Source: Pseudomonadota bacterium
GTDB taxonomy: Bacteria; Pseudomonadota; Gammaproteobacteria; Steroidobacterales; Steroidobacteraceae
NCBI GenBank assembly: GCA_016703895.1
Contig: JADJBE010000005.1
Coordinates: forward strand, 124,001-188,000
Direction of reading: 5' to 3'
DNA length: 64,000 nt
Positions 45,343-54,851 of the stretch are shown one piece after another. Made by a program: the position numbers and the translations under genes. Each line of letters starts with the position of its first letter. The stretch's first letter is position 1. The notes beneath the pieces are model-generated. The model saw only the letters and a program-made list of their open reading frames with translations, searched no databases and was not told the DNA's origin.

Positions 45343-46728
45343 ATGGCCGCTTCCGACACCGTCACCGCCACGCTGATCGATCACGTTGTTGCGGCGCGTT
45401 TCGAGCGCCTGCCAGTGGCATCGGTTGCGGCTGCAAAGACTTTTCTTCTGGACACCTTTGGCGTCGCGCTGTCTGGCAGCCGAGTGCCTCTGGTTCGCGA
45501 GATGCACGCCTTGGCCGACACCTGGGGGCATGGCACCGCCGCCCGTGTCTGGGGCACCGGCGAGCGCGTCCCGGTCGGCACTGCCGCCTTCCTGAACGGC
45601 TACCAGATCCACAACCAGGAATGGGACTGTTTGCACGAACCAGCCGTGGTGCACCCGATGGCGGTCGTCTTGTCGACGCTGGTCGCTTGGGCGGAAGCGG
45701 CGAGCGCAACGCGACCAGTTTCTGGTCAGGATTTGATTCTGGCCTGTGCCGTAGCCGTGGATGTGGCGGCGACGATCGGCTGCGCCGCACAGAATCGCTT
45801 GCAGTTCTTCCGTCCAGCCATGTGCGGTGCGCTGGGCGCAACCGCCGGTCTGGCCTCACTACTGCGACTCGATAGCCAGGCGACTCGCGCCGCGCTAGGC
45901 AGTTGTTATAGCCAGCTGAGCGGCACGATGCAGGCCCATGTCGAGGGCTCCGCGGTGTTGCCACTACAGATCGGTTTCAATACCCGCGCGGCATTGAATG
46001 CGATCGAGCTGACACAGCGCGGCGTGCTGGGTCCGCTCAATTGGCTCGAAGGCCCGTTTGGCTACTTCACGCTCATCGACCCCGATTGGCGCCCGCAGCC
46101 CTTCGCGGACTTGAGCTTGGGCCACTGCATCGCGTCGCTGTCGCACAAGCCGTTTCCGTCGGGTCGCGCAACGCATGGCGGCGCCGACGGTGTGCTGAGC
46201 CTGCAGCGCGACCATGGCTTCGCAACCCACGACATCGACGCGGTCCGCGTCTATGCGCCACCGCTGGTGCGGCAGTTGGTCGACCGCGAGCCGAGCGCCA
46301 CGATGGCGCCATCCTACGCACGGTTGTGTCTGCCGTACGTCGCCGCCACTGCGCTGCTGACCGGCACCGTGAGTGTCGGCGACTTTGACGCGACCAGCAT
46401 CGCGCTAGACGAGCGACAGCGGCTTGCGGCGAAAATTCAGGTCCGTGCTGACAGCAATACGTCGCTGAACGCGCTCGCGCCACAGCGCGTGGAGATCGAT
46501 CTGCTGAACGGCAAACAACTCGCTATCGATCTTCCAGCCGTACTCGGTGCGCCCGGCCGTCCACTGACCCCGGCACAACACCTGGCCAAGTTCCGCCTCG
46601 CTGCGGGTAGCGGGATACGCGCCATGCCCGCTGCGCGCGCAGACCAGCTGATCACGACTGTGAATGTCCTGGAGTCTCTGACAGACGTGCGCGAACTCGT
46701 AAATCTACTGCTACTACCGTCGACATGA
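45343..46728 (+). CDS. MmgE/PrpD-family protein (second copy)
   Basis: The 461-residue protein belongs to the same family as the copy at 29384, with DTFGVALSGSRVPLVREM, FLNGYQIHNQEWDCLHEPAVVHPMA and HKPFPSGRATHGGADGVL. The last block is the conserved K-x-(Y/F)-x-x-(C/S) region, in a divergent form. The ATG at 45343 is preferred to a GTG at 45286. It overlaps the PaaK-like ligase gene by 4 bp. In this context it could be a dehydratase or isomerase acting on an acid that is later activated with CoA; this is inference. Confidence 0.83.
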   Translation: MAASDTVTATLIDHVVAARFERLPVASVAAAKTFLLDTFGVALSGSRVPLVREMHALADTWGHGTAARVWGTGERVPVGTAAFLNGYQIHNQEWDCLHEPAVVHPMAVVLSTLVAWAEAASATRPVSGQDLILACAVAVDVAATIGCAAQNRLQFFRPAMCGALGATAGLASLLRLDSQATRAALGSCYSQLSGTMQAHVEGSAVLPLQIGFNTRAALNAIELTQRGVLGPLNWLEGPFGYFTLIDPDWRPQPFADLSLGHCIASLSHKPFPSGRATHGGADGVLSLQRDHGFATHDIDAVRVYAPPLVRQLVDREPSATMAPSYARLCLPYVAATALLTGTVSVGDFDATSIALDERQRLAAKIQVRADSNTSLNALAPQRVEIDLLNGKQLAIDLPAVLGAPGRPLTPAQHLAKFRLAAGSGIRAMPAARADQLITTVNVLESLTDVRELVNLLLLPST

Positions 46729-48134
46729 CGAACCGCTACCCCACCTATCTCGAGTCGATCGACGCCGCCGCACTACTACGCGACTATCCACTCGCGGCCT
46801 CGTTCGACGCATCCATTGCGCGACTGTCGGCAGCGGCACGGCGCGAACTGCAGCAGCAGCGCTTCGCGCGCTGTGTCGCGCGCGCCTGGCAGATACCTTT
46901 CTATCAACGACTGTGGCGTAACGCCGGGCTAGAACCCGGCGACGTCCGCGGCTTGGACGATATCGGGAAACTGCCAATCTTCTCCAAGTCCGACCTGATG
47001 GCAAGTCTGGCCGAGTTTCCACCCTATGGCGACTACCACGGCATGGAGCACTGGCCGCTCGCGGTGCGCCCACCGGTTGTCGTGCACACAACCAGCGGTA
47101 CGACCGGCCGCCCGCAGATCGTGTTCTTCAGCCCCAAGGCACGCGAAGTTCAAGCCCTGCTGGTGGCACGGTCCTGGCAGTTGCATGGCGTCGTGCCAGG
47201 CGATGTCATCCACTCGGTCTATGGGCACGGCATGATCAACGGGGGTCACTTCGTCCGCGAAGCCGCCATTCACTATACTAACTGCTTGTTCCTGTCCGCC
47301 GGGACCGGCAAGGAAACCCGCTCGAGCACACAGATCGAGCTGATGCGAGATATGCGTGTCACGGTGCTGGTTGGCTTTGTCGACTATATTCGTAAGCTCG
47401 CGACCACCGCGCAGGAAATGGGCCTGCAACCCGGCGTCGACCTGCCAGTGAAACTCATTGCAGGGCAAATTGGTCGCGAGTCGCGTGCGGCGCTCTCGAG
47501 CGCCTGGGGTGGCGCACAGATCCGCGATTGGTACGGGGTCGCTGACACGGGTCCGATCGCTGCCGAAGGCGCAGATGAAGATGGCCTGTACGTCTACGAG
47601 GACGCGCACTATCTCGAACTCATCGACCTGTCGCGCGGCACGCCGATCGCCAACGGCGAGTCCGGCGACATGGTAGTGACGTCACTTTATCGCGACGACA
47701 TCTATCCCTTAATCCGCTTCAACACCCACGACGTCACGCGTTGGGTGGACGGCCAGTCCTCGTTAGGTTGGACTCTGCCGCGAATCGCAGGCGTACTGGG
47801 CCGCAGTGACAACATGGTGAAACTGCGCGGCATTAACGTCTATCCACTGGCACTCAGCGGCATCCTCAATGAGATCCCGGAATTCACGGGTGAGTACATT
47901 TGCCGCGCAACGCGCGACGCCACCGGTCGCGACGAACTGACCGTCGTCATTGAGGTGCGGGGAGCCGGCGACACCGACCGTGAGTTGGCGCAGCGCTGTC
48001 AGCAGTTGCTGTCGCGGCGGCTCGCAGTCGAAGTCAACGTGCAGTTAGTGCCAACCGGCGAGACGGCGGCGCTGACCGAAGTCGAGTCGCGCCAGAAGCC
48101 CAAGCGACTGATTGATGAACGCAAGCTTGTCTGA
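46725..48134 (+). CDS. Phenylacetate-CoA ligase (PaaK)-like AMP-forming ligase
   Basis: The 469-residue ligase has the P-loop TTSGTTGRPQIVFFSP near residues 122-137, the DWYGVADTGPIAAE block, a PLIRFNTHDVTRW adenylation motif and LGRSDNMVKLRGINVYP before the small C-terminal domain. This is the PaaK branch, which activates aryl or arylacetic acids with CoA. The gene overlaps its neighbours on both sides (MmgE/PrpD by 4 bp, amidase by 20 bp), so the three form one operon. Substrate unknown, probably an aromatic or short branched acid. Confidence 0.85.
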   Translation: MTNRYPTYLESIDAAALLRDYPLAASFDASIARLSAAARRELQQQRFARCVARAWQIPFYQRLWRNAGLEPGDVRGLDDIGKLPIFSKSDLMASLAEFPPYGDYHGMEHWPLAVRPPVVVHTTSGTTGRPQIVFFSPKAREVQALLVARSWQLHGVVPGDVIHSVYGHGMINGGHFVREAAIHYTNCLFLSAGTGKETRSSTQIELMRDMRVTVLVGFVDYIRKLATTAQEMGLQPGVDLPVKLIAGQIGRESRAALSSAWGGAQIRDWYGVADTGPIAAEGADEDGLYVYEDAHYLELIDLSRGTPIANGESGDMVVTSLYRDDIYPLIRFNTHDVTRWVDGQSSLGWTLPRIAGVLGRSDNMVKLRGINVYPLALSGILNEIPEFTGEYICRATRDATGRDELTVVIEVRGAGDTDRELAQRCQQLLSRRLAVEVNVQLVPTGETAALTEVESRQKPKRLIDERKLV

Positions 48135-49479
48135 TTTCACGATCCTAGAAGCTGACGCGGCCGAGTTGCAACAACAGTTGACGCACGGCAACGTGACGGC
48201 GCGCGAGATGGCAGCGCTTACGCTTGCCAAAATCGAGCGCGACAATCCCACGCTGCACGCCTTCACCCATGTGTTTGCTGACCAGGCTCTTGCCAGCGCC
48301 ACCGACTCCGATCTGCGGCGCTCCCGTGACGCCCTGCGCGGCCCGCTCGACGGTGTGCCGTTGGCGGTCAAGGCTAATCTGGCTGTTGCCGGCTGGCCAC
48401 AACACGCGGGACTCGCCTTCCGCCGCGAAGCAGTTGTCAGCGATGATGCATTCGTCATCGGCAAGCTACGCGCTGCGGGTGCAGTATTGTTAGGGCTGAC
48501 GAACATGGACGCGGGCGCACTCGGCGCGACCGGCCGCAATGCCGCATTCGGTGACGTCACCAATCCGCGCGCCCCCGGCGTGACCACAGGTGGCTCGAGC
48601 GCGGGGTCCGCAGCGGCACTGGCAGCGAAGCTGACGACGCTCGCCATTGGCACCGACACGATCGGCTCCGTCCGTATCCCATCAGCCTACTGCGGTATCG
48701 CGGCGCTCAAGCCAACTTCTGGCGCCATTTCGACCCGTGGAGTCATCGCCACTCACCAACGCTTTGACCATGTCGGCCCGATGGCCCGATCCATGCGGGA
48801 TCTAGCGACGCTGTTCAAGGTGTTAGTCGGCTGGGACCGGCAATGCCGTGTGTCCTTTCCGTTGACGTTTCAACCGCTACGGCCCGCCACGACACCCAGT
48901 CGCGTGGGCTTTGTCACTGGCTTCGACACGCTGGAACCCGACAGTGCTACTCTCGATGGCTACAACCGCGCCATCGCCGCACTGCGCGCGGCTGGCCACG
49001 CTCTCGTGCCAGTCGACAGTACCCAATGGGGACTTCCACGAGTGGCTCGTGCCATTTTTGCACTCTGCGAGATCGAGATGGCGCGCGCGCATGCCAGCCG
49101 GCTTGAGGCGAGTCCAGGGGATTTTTCGCCTGCGTTGCTCGGTCTGCTGGAGTTTGGTCGCCGCCAGCGCAATGCTGACATGCAACGGTTTGAGGCACGC
49201 ATCGCGGCGCTCGTCGCCAGCACCTTGCAGGCCTTCAGCCAATTCGACTATCTACTCGCACCTACGACCCCCACGACAGCGTTTTTGCATGGTTCACCGC
49301 AGGTGGAGCACAGCGCCGCTTTCACGTGCATCGCCAGCGCGACGGGCAGGCCTAGTGTTGCCATACCGGTCCACAGCGCACCGGATGCCCTGCCTGCGTC
49401 CGTGCAGCTGATCGGCCAGCCCGGCGATGACTACAATGTTCTGAGCTTGGCGCAATCCCTGGAAGCCGCGATCTCCTGA
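48115..49479 (+). CDS. Amidase-signature family hydrolase
   Basis: The 454-residue enzyme shows the Ser-cisSer-Lys triad of the amidase signature family: Lys86 in LAVKANLAVAG, Ser161 in TTGGSSAGSAAA and Ser185 in TDTIGSVRIPSAYCG. The ATG at 48115 lies inside the end of the ligase gene. It is not GatA: no gatB or gatC is nearby and the context is catabolic. It probably hydrolyses an amide to an acid that the adjacent ligase could activate. The 3' end overlaps the convergent deacetylase-fold gene by 49 bp. Confidence 0.88.
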   Translation: MNASLSDFTILEADAAELQQQLTHGNVTAREMAALTLAKIERDNPTLHAFTHVFADQALASATDSDLRRSRDALRGPLDGVPLAVKANLAVAGWPQHAGLAFRREAVVSDDAFVIGKLRAAGAVLLGLTNMDAGALGATGRNAAFGDVTNPRAPGVTTGGSSAGSAAALAAKLTTLAIGTDTIGSVRIPSAYCGIAALKPTSGAISTRGVIATHQRFDHVGPMARSMRDLATLFKVLVGWDRQCRVSFPLTFQPLRPATTPSRVGFVTGFDTLEPDSATLDGYNRAIAALRAAGHALVPVDSTQWGLPRVARAIFALCEIEMARAHASRLEASPGDFSPALLGLLEFGRRQRNADMQRFEARIAALVASTLQAFSQFDYLLAPTTPTTAFLHGSPQVEHSAAFTCIASATGRPSVAIPVHSAPDALPASVQLIGQPGDDYNVLSLAQSLEAAIS

Positions 49480-50288
49480 CGAGTCGTGATCCAGACATCG
49501 CGCGTCGATGCGGCGTAGCGCAGGAACTGTTCATAGGCGCCGATCCGCCCCGGCCTACCAATGATTCGCAGATGCACACCTAGCGACATCATGGCGCGTT
49601 CGCGCCCCGCCGCTTCGGCATACAACCAATCAAAACTGGCCTTGGCGTACTCAAACCACGCTGCGGGTGTCAGCGCCGGCGCCGACCAGAGCTTCATGTC
49701 GTTCGAATCGAGTGCATAAGGCAACACCAGCATCGGCGGCGACACCGCTGTATCCAGCCACGGCGCATCGCGGCTGAAGTCATCCATGTGATACTGGAAT
49801 CCAGCGTCGGCTAACAATTGCCGCGTATTCTCGGTATGAAGATAGCGCGACAGCCAACCGACGGGGCGCTGACCACAGGTCCGCTCGATACTACGGACGG
49901 CCGACGCAATGAACTCGCGCTCTGTATCGACAGTCATTCCTAGCTGCGCCTGCCAGCGAAAGCCATGCGCGCAGACCTCGTGACCCGCCGCGACAATCTG
50001 CGTCGCGAGCTGTGGCGCCCGTTCGAGTGCCACCGCCGATGCCGTGAACGTGGCGCGCATCTGATACTTGGCCAGCAACGCCAGCACCCGCGGTGCCCCC
50101 TCGCGGATGCCGTACTCGTAGTTACTCTCGTTACCAAAATTTCGCACGGGCTTTTTCAGCACGATACCCAGCTCATCCACTGGGTCGGGGCCACGGTCGC
50201 CGTCGCGGATCGACTGCTCAGCGCCCTCTTCGACATTGACAACCAGCGACAGCGCCAGGCGCGCACCGTTACTCCAGCCTGTCGACAT
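49431..50288 (-). CDS. Polysaccharide deacetylase-fold hydrolase, PuuE/cyclic-amidase type
   Basis: The 285-residue protein has a NodB-like barrel: LALSLVVNVEEGAEQS, YEYGIREGAPRVLALLAKY, ATFTASAVALER, AAGHEVCAHGFRWQ. VEEGAEQS and the YEYG-x-R-G block match the PuuE/allantoinase-type and cyclic-imide hydrolases rather than peptidoglycan deacetylases; no signal peptide is present, so it is cytosolic. The start at 50288 overlaps the SDR stop (TGATG). With the amidase next door it may open a cyclic amide or ureide, which is inferred from family and context. Confidence 0.75.
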   Translation of the reverse strand: MSTGWSNGARLALSLVVNVEEGAEQSIRDGDRGPDPVDELGIVLKKPVRNFGNESNYEYGIREGAPRVLALLAKYQMRATFTASAVALERAPQLATQIVAAGHEVCAHGFRWQAQLGMTVDTEREFIASAVRSIERTCGQRPVGWLSRYLHTENTRQLLADAGFQYHMDDFSRDAPWLDTAVSPPMLVLPYALDSNDMKLWSAPALTPAAWFEYAKASFDWLYAEAAGRERAMMSLGVHLRIIGRPGRIGAYEQFLRYAASTRDVWITTRQEIAASRDCAKLRTL

Positions 50289-51124
50289 CAATGATACTCC
50301 TCACCACCCGAGACATTCATCGCCTCCCCGGTGATGTAGGTAGCCTGGTCCGAGGCAAGGAAGGCGCAGGCCTTGGCGATATCGTCCTGCAGGCCTGGCC
50401 GACCCAACGGAATACGTGCACGCATGTCGGCCAGGTACTGCTCCTGCGAGCGGCCGGTAGCCGCGCTGAAGTACTCGTTCTGCCAGGCACCGAGTCCGGT
50501 CGTTATATGGTTTGGACAGATCGTATTGACGTTGATCTTGTGCGGCCCGAGCTCGATCGCCGCGGTGCGCGTGAGACCGACCACCCCATGCTTGGACGAC
50601 ACATAAGCTGCTGCGAACGGGAAGCCGGACTTGGATGCCTGACTACCCACGTTGATGATGCGGCCACCCTGCCCTTGCTTGATCATTTGAATCGCCGCAT
50701 GTTTGATCCCCAAGAAAACACCGCGCAGATTGACACCCAGCACCGCATCCCAGTTGGACTGCTCAGTCGCGACGATCGGCCTCATCAGGTAGCCAATACC
50801 CGCATTGTTGACCATGATATCGAGGCGCCCGAACTGCTTTACTGCGGCCGCAACGAGCGCCGCCACGTCGGACTCCTGCAACACGTTGCACACGGCGGCG
50901 TGGGCCTCGCCTCCGGCGCTGGAGATTTCAGCGGCGATCTGTTCGAGCTCAGAGCGCGTACCGATGGCAGACTCGGGCATCTGCTCGCCTTGCGCCGCGC
51001 CCAGGTCGCTCAGCACGACCTTGCAACCTTCGGCGGCTAACCGCCTGGCCATCGCTTCGCCCAGGCCTTTGCGCCGGCCGGCGCCCGTGATGATGGCGAC
51101 TTTGCCTTGGAGATCTGGATACAT
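50288..51124 (-). CDS. Short-chain dehydrogenase/reductase
   Basis: The 278-residue classical SDR has the cofactor motif TGAGRRKGLG (about 11-20), NNAGIGYL, the catalytic Ser in INVGSQASKSG and YVSSKHG with Tyr and Lys. It ends with YITGEAMNVSGGEEYH. It is coupled to the PuuE-like gene downstream and divergent from the enoyl-CoA hydratase by 46 bp. The ATG at 51124 is chosen as the start because the upstream 16 codons run into the divergent promoter. Substrate may be a hydroxyacyl-CoA or alcohol intermediate. Confidence 0.87.
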   Translation of the reverse strand: MYPDLQGKVAIITGAGRRKGLGEAMARRLAAEGCKVVLSDLGAAQGEQMPESAIGTRSELEQIAAEISSAGGEAHAAVCNVLQESDVAALVAAAVKQFGRLDIMVNNAGIGYLMRPIVATEQSNWDAVLGVNLRGVFLGIKHAAIQMIKQGQGGRIINVGSQASKSGFPFAAAYVSSKHGVVGLTRTAAIELGPHKINVNTICPNHITTGLGAWQNEYFSAATGRSQEQYLADMRARIPLGRPGLQDDIAKACAFLASDQATYITGEAMNVSGGEEYH

Positions 51125-51170
51125 GATGATGCACTCATTAGGGAAACCGAACTCAGGATCGCAGACTGAC

Positions 51171-51947
51171 ATGAGTCAGATCAAATTTGAACGGGCACCG
51201 CCGCTGGCTTGGATCACGCTCGACCGGCCTGCAAAGCGCAATGCCATCTCCAGTGCCATGTGGCAACGCATACCTGCGATTGCCCACGACGTCGCGGCGG
51301 ATCGGAAAACCCGCGTTGCCTTGCTGCAGGGTGCGGGAGACGCCGCATTCAGCGCTGGCGCCGATATCGAGGAGATGCACCAGGCGTTAGGCCACCCAGC
51401 CGCGATGCGCGCGATGCAGGCGGCCGTGCAGCTCGGCCAGCAGGAGTGGAGCCAGATCCCGCAGCCGACCATTGCAGTGATTGATGGCATCTGCGCCGGC
51501 GGTGGCTGCGGCCTGGCGCTGGCCTGCGACCTGCGCCTGGCGACCGCCCGCAGCACGTTTACGATTCCACCGGCCAAGCTCGGACTGGTCTATAGCCTGG
51601 CAGACACCCGGCGGCTGGTCGCTGTGGTCGGCCCCGCGCGCGCGAAGGAAATGCTGTTTACGGGTCGCCACGTTGCGGCAGACGAGGCACTTGCAATCGG
51701 CCTCATCAACGCGATCGTGCCGCCGGACGAATTGACCGAACGAGCGACACAACTAGCCTTGAGCATCGCCGGCCAAGCCCAATCTTCCGTGCGGTCCGCC
51801 AAACGCATCGTCAATCTCATCGTGGCGGGGCAAGTTACCGAATCAGCTGAGTCACAAGCACTTTACGACGGGTCATTCTCCAGCGATGACTTCCGGGAAG
51901 GTGCACTTGCGTTTCGCGACAAACGTAAGCCGCAGTTTCCGGCTTAA
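51171..51947 (+). CDS. Enoyl-CoA hydratase/isomerase-family protein
   Basis: The 258-residue crotonase-fold protein starts MSQIKFERAPPLAWITLDRPAKRNAIS and has the oxyanion-hole segments AFSAGADIEEM and VIDGICAGGGCGLALACDLRLA. The usual catalytic Glu pair is not obvious: LGLVYSLADTRRLVAVVG has no Glu where many hydratases have one, so it may be an isomerase, hydrolase or decarboxylase of the family. It is the plus-strand partner of the divergent SDR and ends 8 bp from the convergent TonB receptor. Confidence 0.87.
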   Translation: MSQIKFERAPPLAWITLDRPAKRNAISSAMWQRIPAIAHDVAADRKTRVALLQGAGDAAFSAGADIEEMHQALGHPAAMRAMQAAVQLGQQEWSQIPQPTIAVIDGICAGGGCGLALACDLRLATARSTFTIPPAKLGLVYSLADTRRLVAVVGPARAKEMLFTGRHVAADEALAIGLINAIVPPDELTERATQLALSIAGQAQSSVRSAKRIVNLIVAGQVTESAESQALYDGSFSSDDFREGALAFRDKRKPQFPA

Positions 51948-51955
51948 GTATCGAC

Positions 51956-54723
51956 CTACTGCACGAACTTGTAGCTGAACCGAATGCCGATGATGCGTGG
52001 ATCCGGTAAGGTCACACCCACCTGGTCCGCTGGCGAGAAGTTAGTAGGATCGGCCAGCGCTTGCGCCACGTCGCCGGGCACCGGGTTCGCCGTTAGCACG
52101 GTATCATCGTCGGCCACGTTGTCGATGAACACCAGTGCGTCCCAGCGCGGCGTCGTGAGGCCAAAGCGCAGATTGCCGCGCGTAAAGCTCGCGAGTTGCA
52201 CGGTATTCCAGATATCCACCTCGCGCTCGCTTTGCGACTGCACGTCCCCCTCGATGAAGAAGCGCATGTCGCCAGCGCCCACCGGCACCGTATAGCGCGC
52301 CTGCGCGACGATCGAATGTTCCGGCGCACGCTCGAGCTTGTTGCCTTTCAGGTTGATGTAACAGAGGCGCGCGTCTGGACCACGCGGACAATCGCCGAAA
52401 CGTGCCGCATCCGATGGCGACGTCGACGTGAACGGGAAGTCCGTGAATTCGCCGTCAAGATAAGCGTAGTTCAACTTGAAGAACCAATTGTCGTTAGGCG
52501 CAAACTCAGCGTCCAGCTCGAACCCCTTCACTTGCGCCTTACCGGCGTTCAGCAGCCGGCCAGTCTGAATACCGGAGGGTGTCACGAGTTGCGCACCCAC
52601 CTGTTTGTCCTTGTAGTCAATAAAGAACACGGCGGGATTCAGGCATAGACGACCATTTAGAAACTCGGACTTGGCACCCAGTTCGTATTCCGTGACGGTC
52701 TCGTCCTTGAAGGTCGTTTCATCATAACTACCGTCATAGTCGGCATCCTGCCATGCGCCAGCGGTGACAGTTGAAATGCCCCCCGGTTTGACGCCCTCTG
52801 CCCAAGACAGATAAACCAATGAGCTATTGGTGGGCGTGACTTCTATCGTCAAGCGAGGCGCAAGCGAGGCGTGCTTGGATCGCAACTTGACCGGCACACC
52901 AGGCGCTTGCGTCACACCCACCGCCGGCGGAGATGGCGGTGGCGCACCGAAAAATGGCCGCGTGCTGAAGTACGGGTAGAGCAAGTTGATCGAGGGCCCG
53001 AACACCTGGAAGCCGGCCAGGGAAGGATCATTGCAGGGCAAGGCGGGAGAACCCGGAAACAGGGTGTTCGCGGGCAACGTGGGGGCACCACAATCAACAC
53101 CGCGTACGGTCTCGGTCTCATCCGAATAGCGCGTTTCAGCTGACACTCTCCAACGGTCCGCGAAGCGCCATTCCAACTGCGCGAAAACTGATTCATGCTC
53201 GATCTGGCGAGCATTCAGCCGCGGGATTGCCGTCATCTGTCCCAACACGTCGTTCGCAGTGAAGTTTCCGCAGCTCGCCGGGATTGGCGCCGGATTGCCG
53301 AAAGTGAATGGTGGCACCGGCCCGAGACAAAAAATATTGATCGAACGTGCGATCTGCTCGACCTTCTCGTGCCAATAGAGGCCACCGACCATGAAATTGA
53401 ACGGCCCAACAAACTCCGTCCGGTACCGCAGCTCCTGACTGAGTTGTTTGGTGTCGTTGCTGTAGTCAAAGCGGGCAGACCGGGTCGAGAGATCCGGCCC
53501 GCCGTTAATGATGCCGGAGTCGAAGTCACCATCTTCGTCAAAGTCAAAGCTCGCATCGGTGTATCCCGTGAGCGACGTCAACGTTCCACGACCGACATTC
53601 AAATCGACAACCAACGAGGCTCGGGCGATTGTCCGCTCGCTACCCTTGTAGTCGCGGCGAGTGTTGGGATCGCGGTCCAAGCGCACGACCAGATCGCCGG
53701 CGTCGGGAATCGTGCCGCGATTGGCATAGACGTGATTGCTCGACGGAAAGATTCCGAACGGTGATGTCGGCGAATAGACGCGTGCACTGCTAGCCGCCGG
53801 ATTGGCAAAGTTCACGGGGCACGTCCCCATCACCGCGGCCACAGCGGTGCCGGCTGGCGTCAGACACGTCGTACCGGACGCCGGACGCGCGAGGATCGCA
53901 TTGATCGGCATCTGCGCCGCGGGCGACTGGCCAAAGCTATCGTTCGTATACTCGACTCGGCCCTTCAAACTAACAACCGCGGCGGGCTCCCATTTGCCGG
54001 TGAGTGCCGCGCCGAGACCGCTGCCATCGCCGACTTTCTGGCCCGTCACCTCGTTCTTGTAGATGCCATCCTGATTCCAGTACGCACCATTGAATCGCAG
54101 TGCGAGCTTGTCCGTGACGGCGTCACTGAAGCCCGCTGTGAGCTCGTAGCGACCATAGTCAGCAAGGCTCGCGCGAACCACCCCTCGGGTTGTTTGGACG
54201 GGTCCTTGGTGATGTACTGGACTGCACCCGCAAAGGCGGAACGGCCGTAGAGCGCGCTCTGCGGGCCTTTGACGATCTCGACCGACTGAAGATCCATCAA
54301 GCGGCTGGTAGCGAGCAACGAGCCGCCGCCAAACTGGATGCTCTCGCTTGAGGTGTCGATGCCGTCCACCAATACCGCAACCGTGACACGCCCGCGAGTC
54401 GGCGACAAACCCCGAATCGAAATTCGATTGTCGGTCGCTGAACGGCCCTTATCGTAGATCAGCGAGGCATCGAGACGCGAAATATCCGCGACGCTGTTGA
54501 GCCCCAGCTTCTCGATCTCCTGGCTGGAGATCGCGGTAACCGACATGGAGACGTCCTGCAGGTTCTCCGCGCGTTTGCGCGCTGTGACGACGACTTCCTC
54601 GAGTCCGACCACCGCGTTTTGCGCGAATGCACGGGGAGCATGCATGGCGACCGTGGCCGTCGCGATCGTGGCGCAAACGACGATACTCAGCCTTGTAGCG
54701 CTGCACGAAATCTGTTTCGACAT
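51956..54723 (-). pseudogene. TonB-dependent receptor (tandem copy A), one frameshift
   Basis: An outer-membrane receptor of about 920 residues. The ATG at 54723 follows a GAGGG site; the signal peptide ends near APRAFAQ. The TonB-box region LEEVVVTARKRAENLQDVSM, plug domain (SIRGLSPTRGR, LVDGIDTSSESI, IVKGPQSALYGRSAFAGAVQYI) and barrel up to GIRFSYKFVQ are present. The frame shifts near 54174-54182; one extra G in the coding strand joins QPEGW to VRASLADYGRYEL. This may be an indel error. It is a paralogue of the neighbouring copy B. Confidence 0.85.
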
Positions 54724-54851
54724 CGACTTTCCCTCAAGCAACGGGGCGCTCAAGCTCGACCCTCCGGCAGTATGCCCGACTCCCTTGCCACAGAACATTG
54801 CCCTTACCGGTCTACGCGCAGAGCCCCGAAGGATTAGCCGAAATCAAGCCG

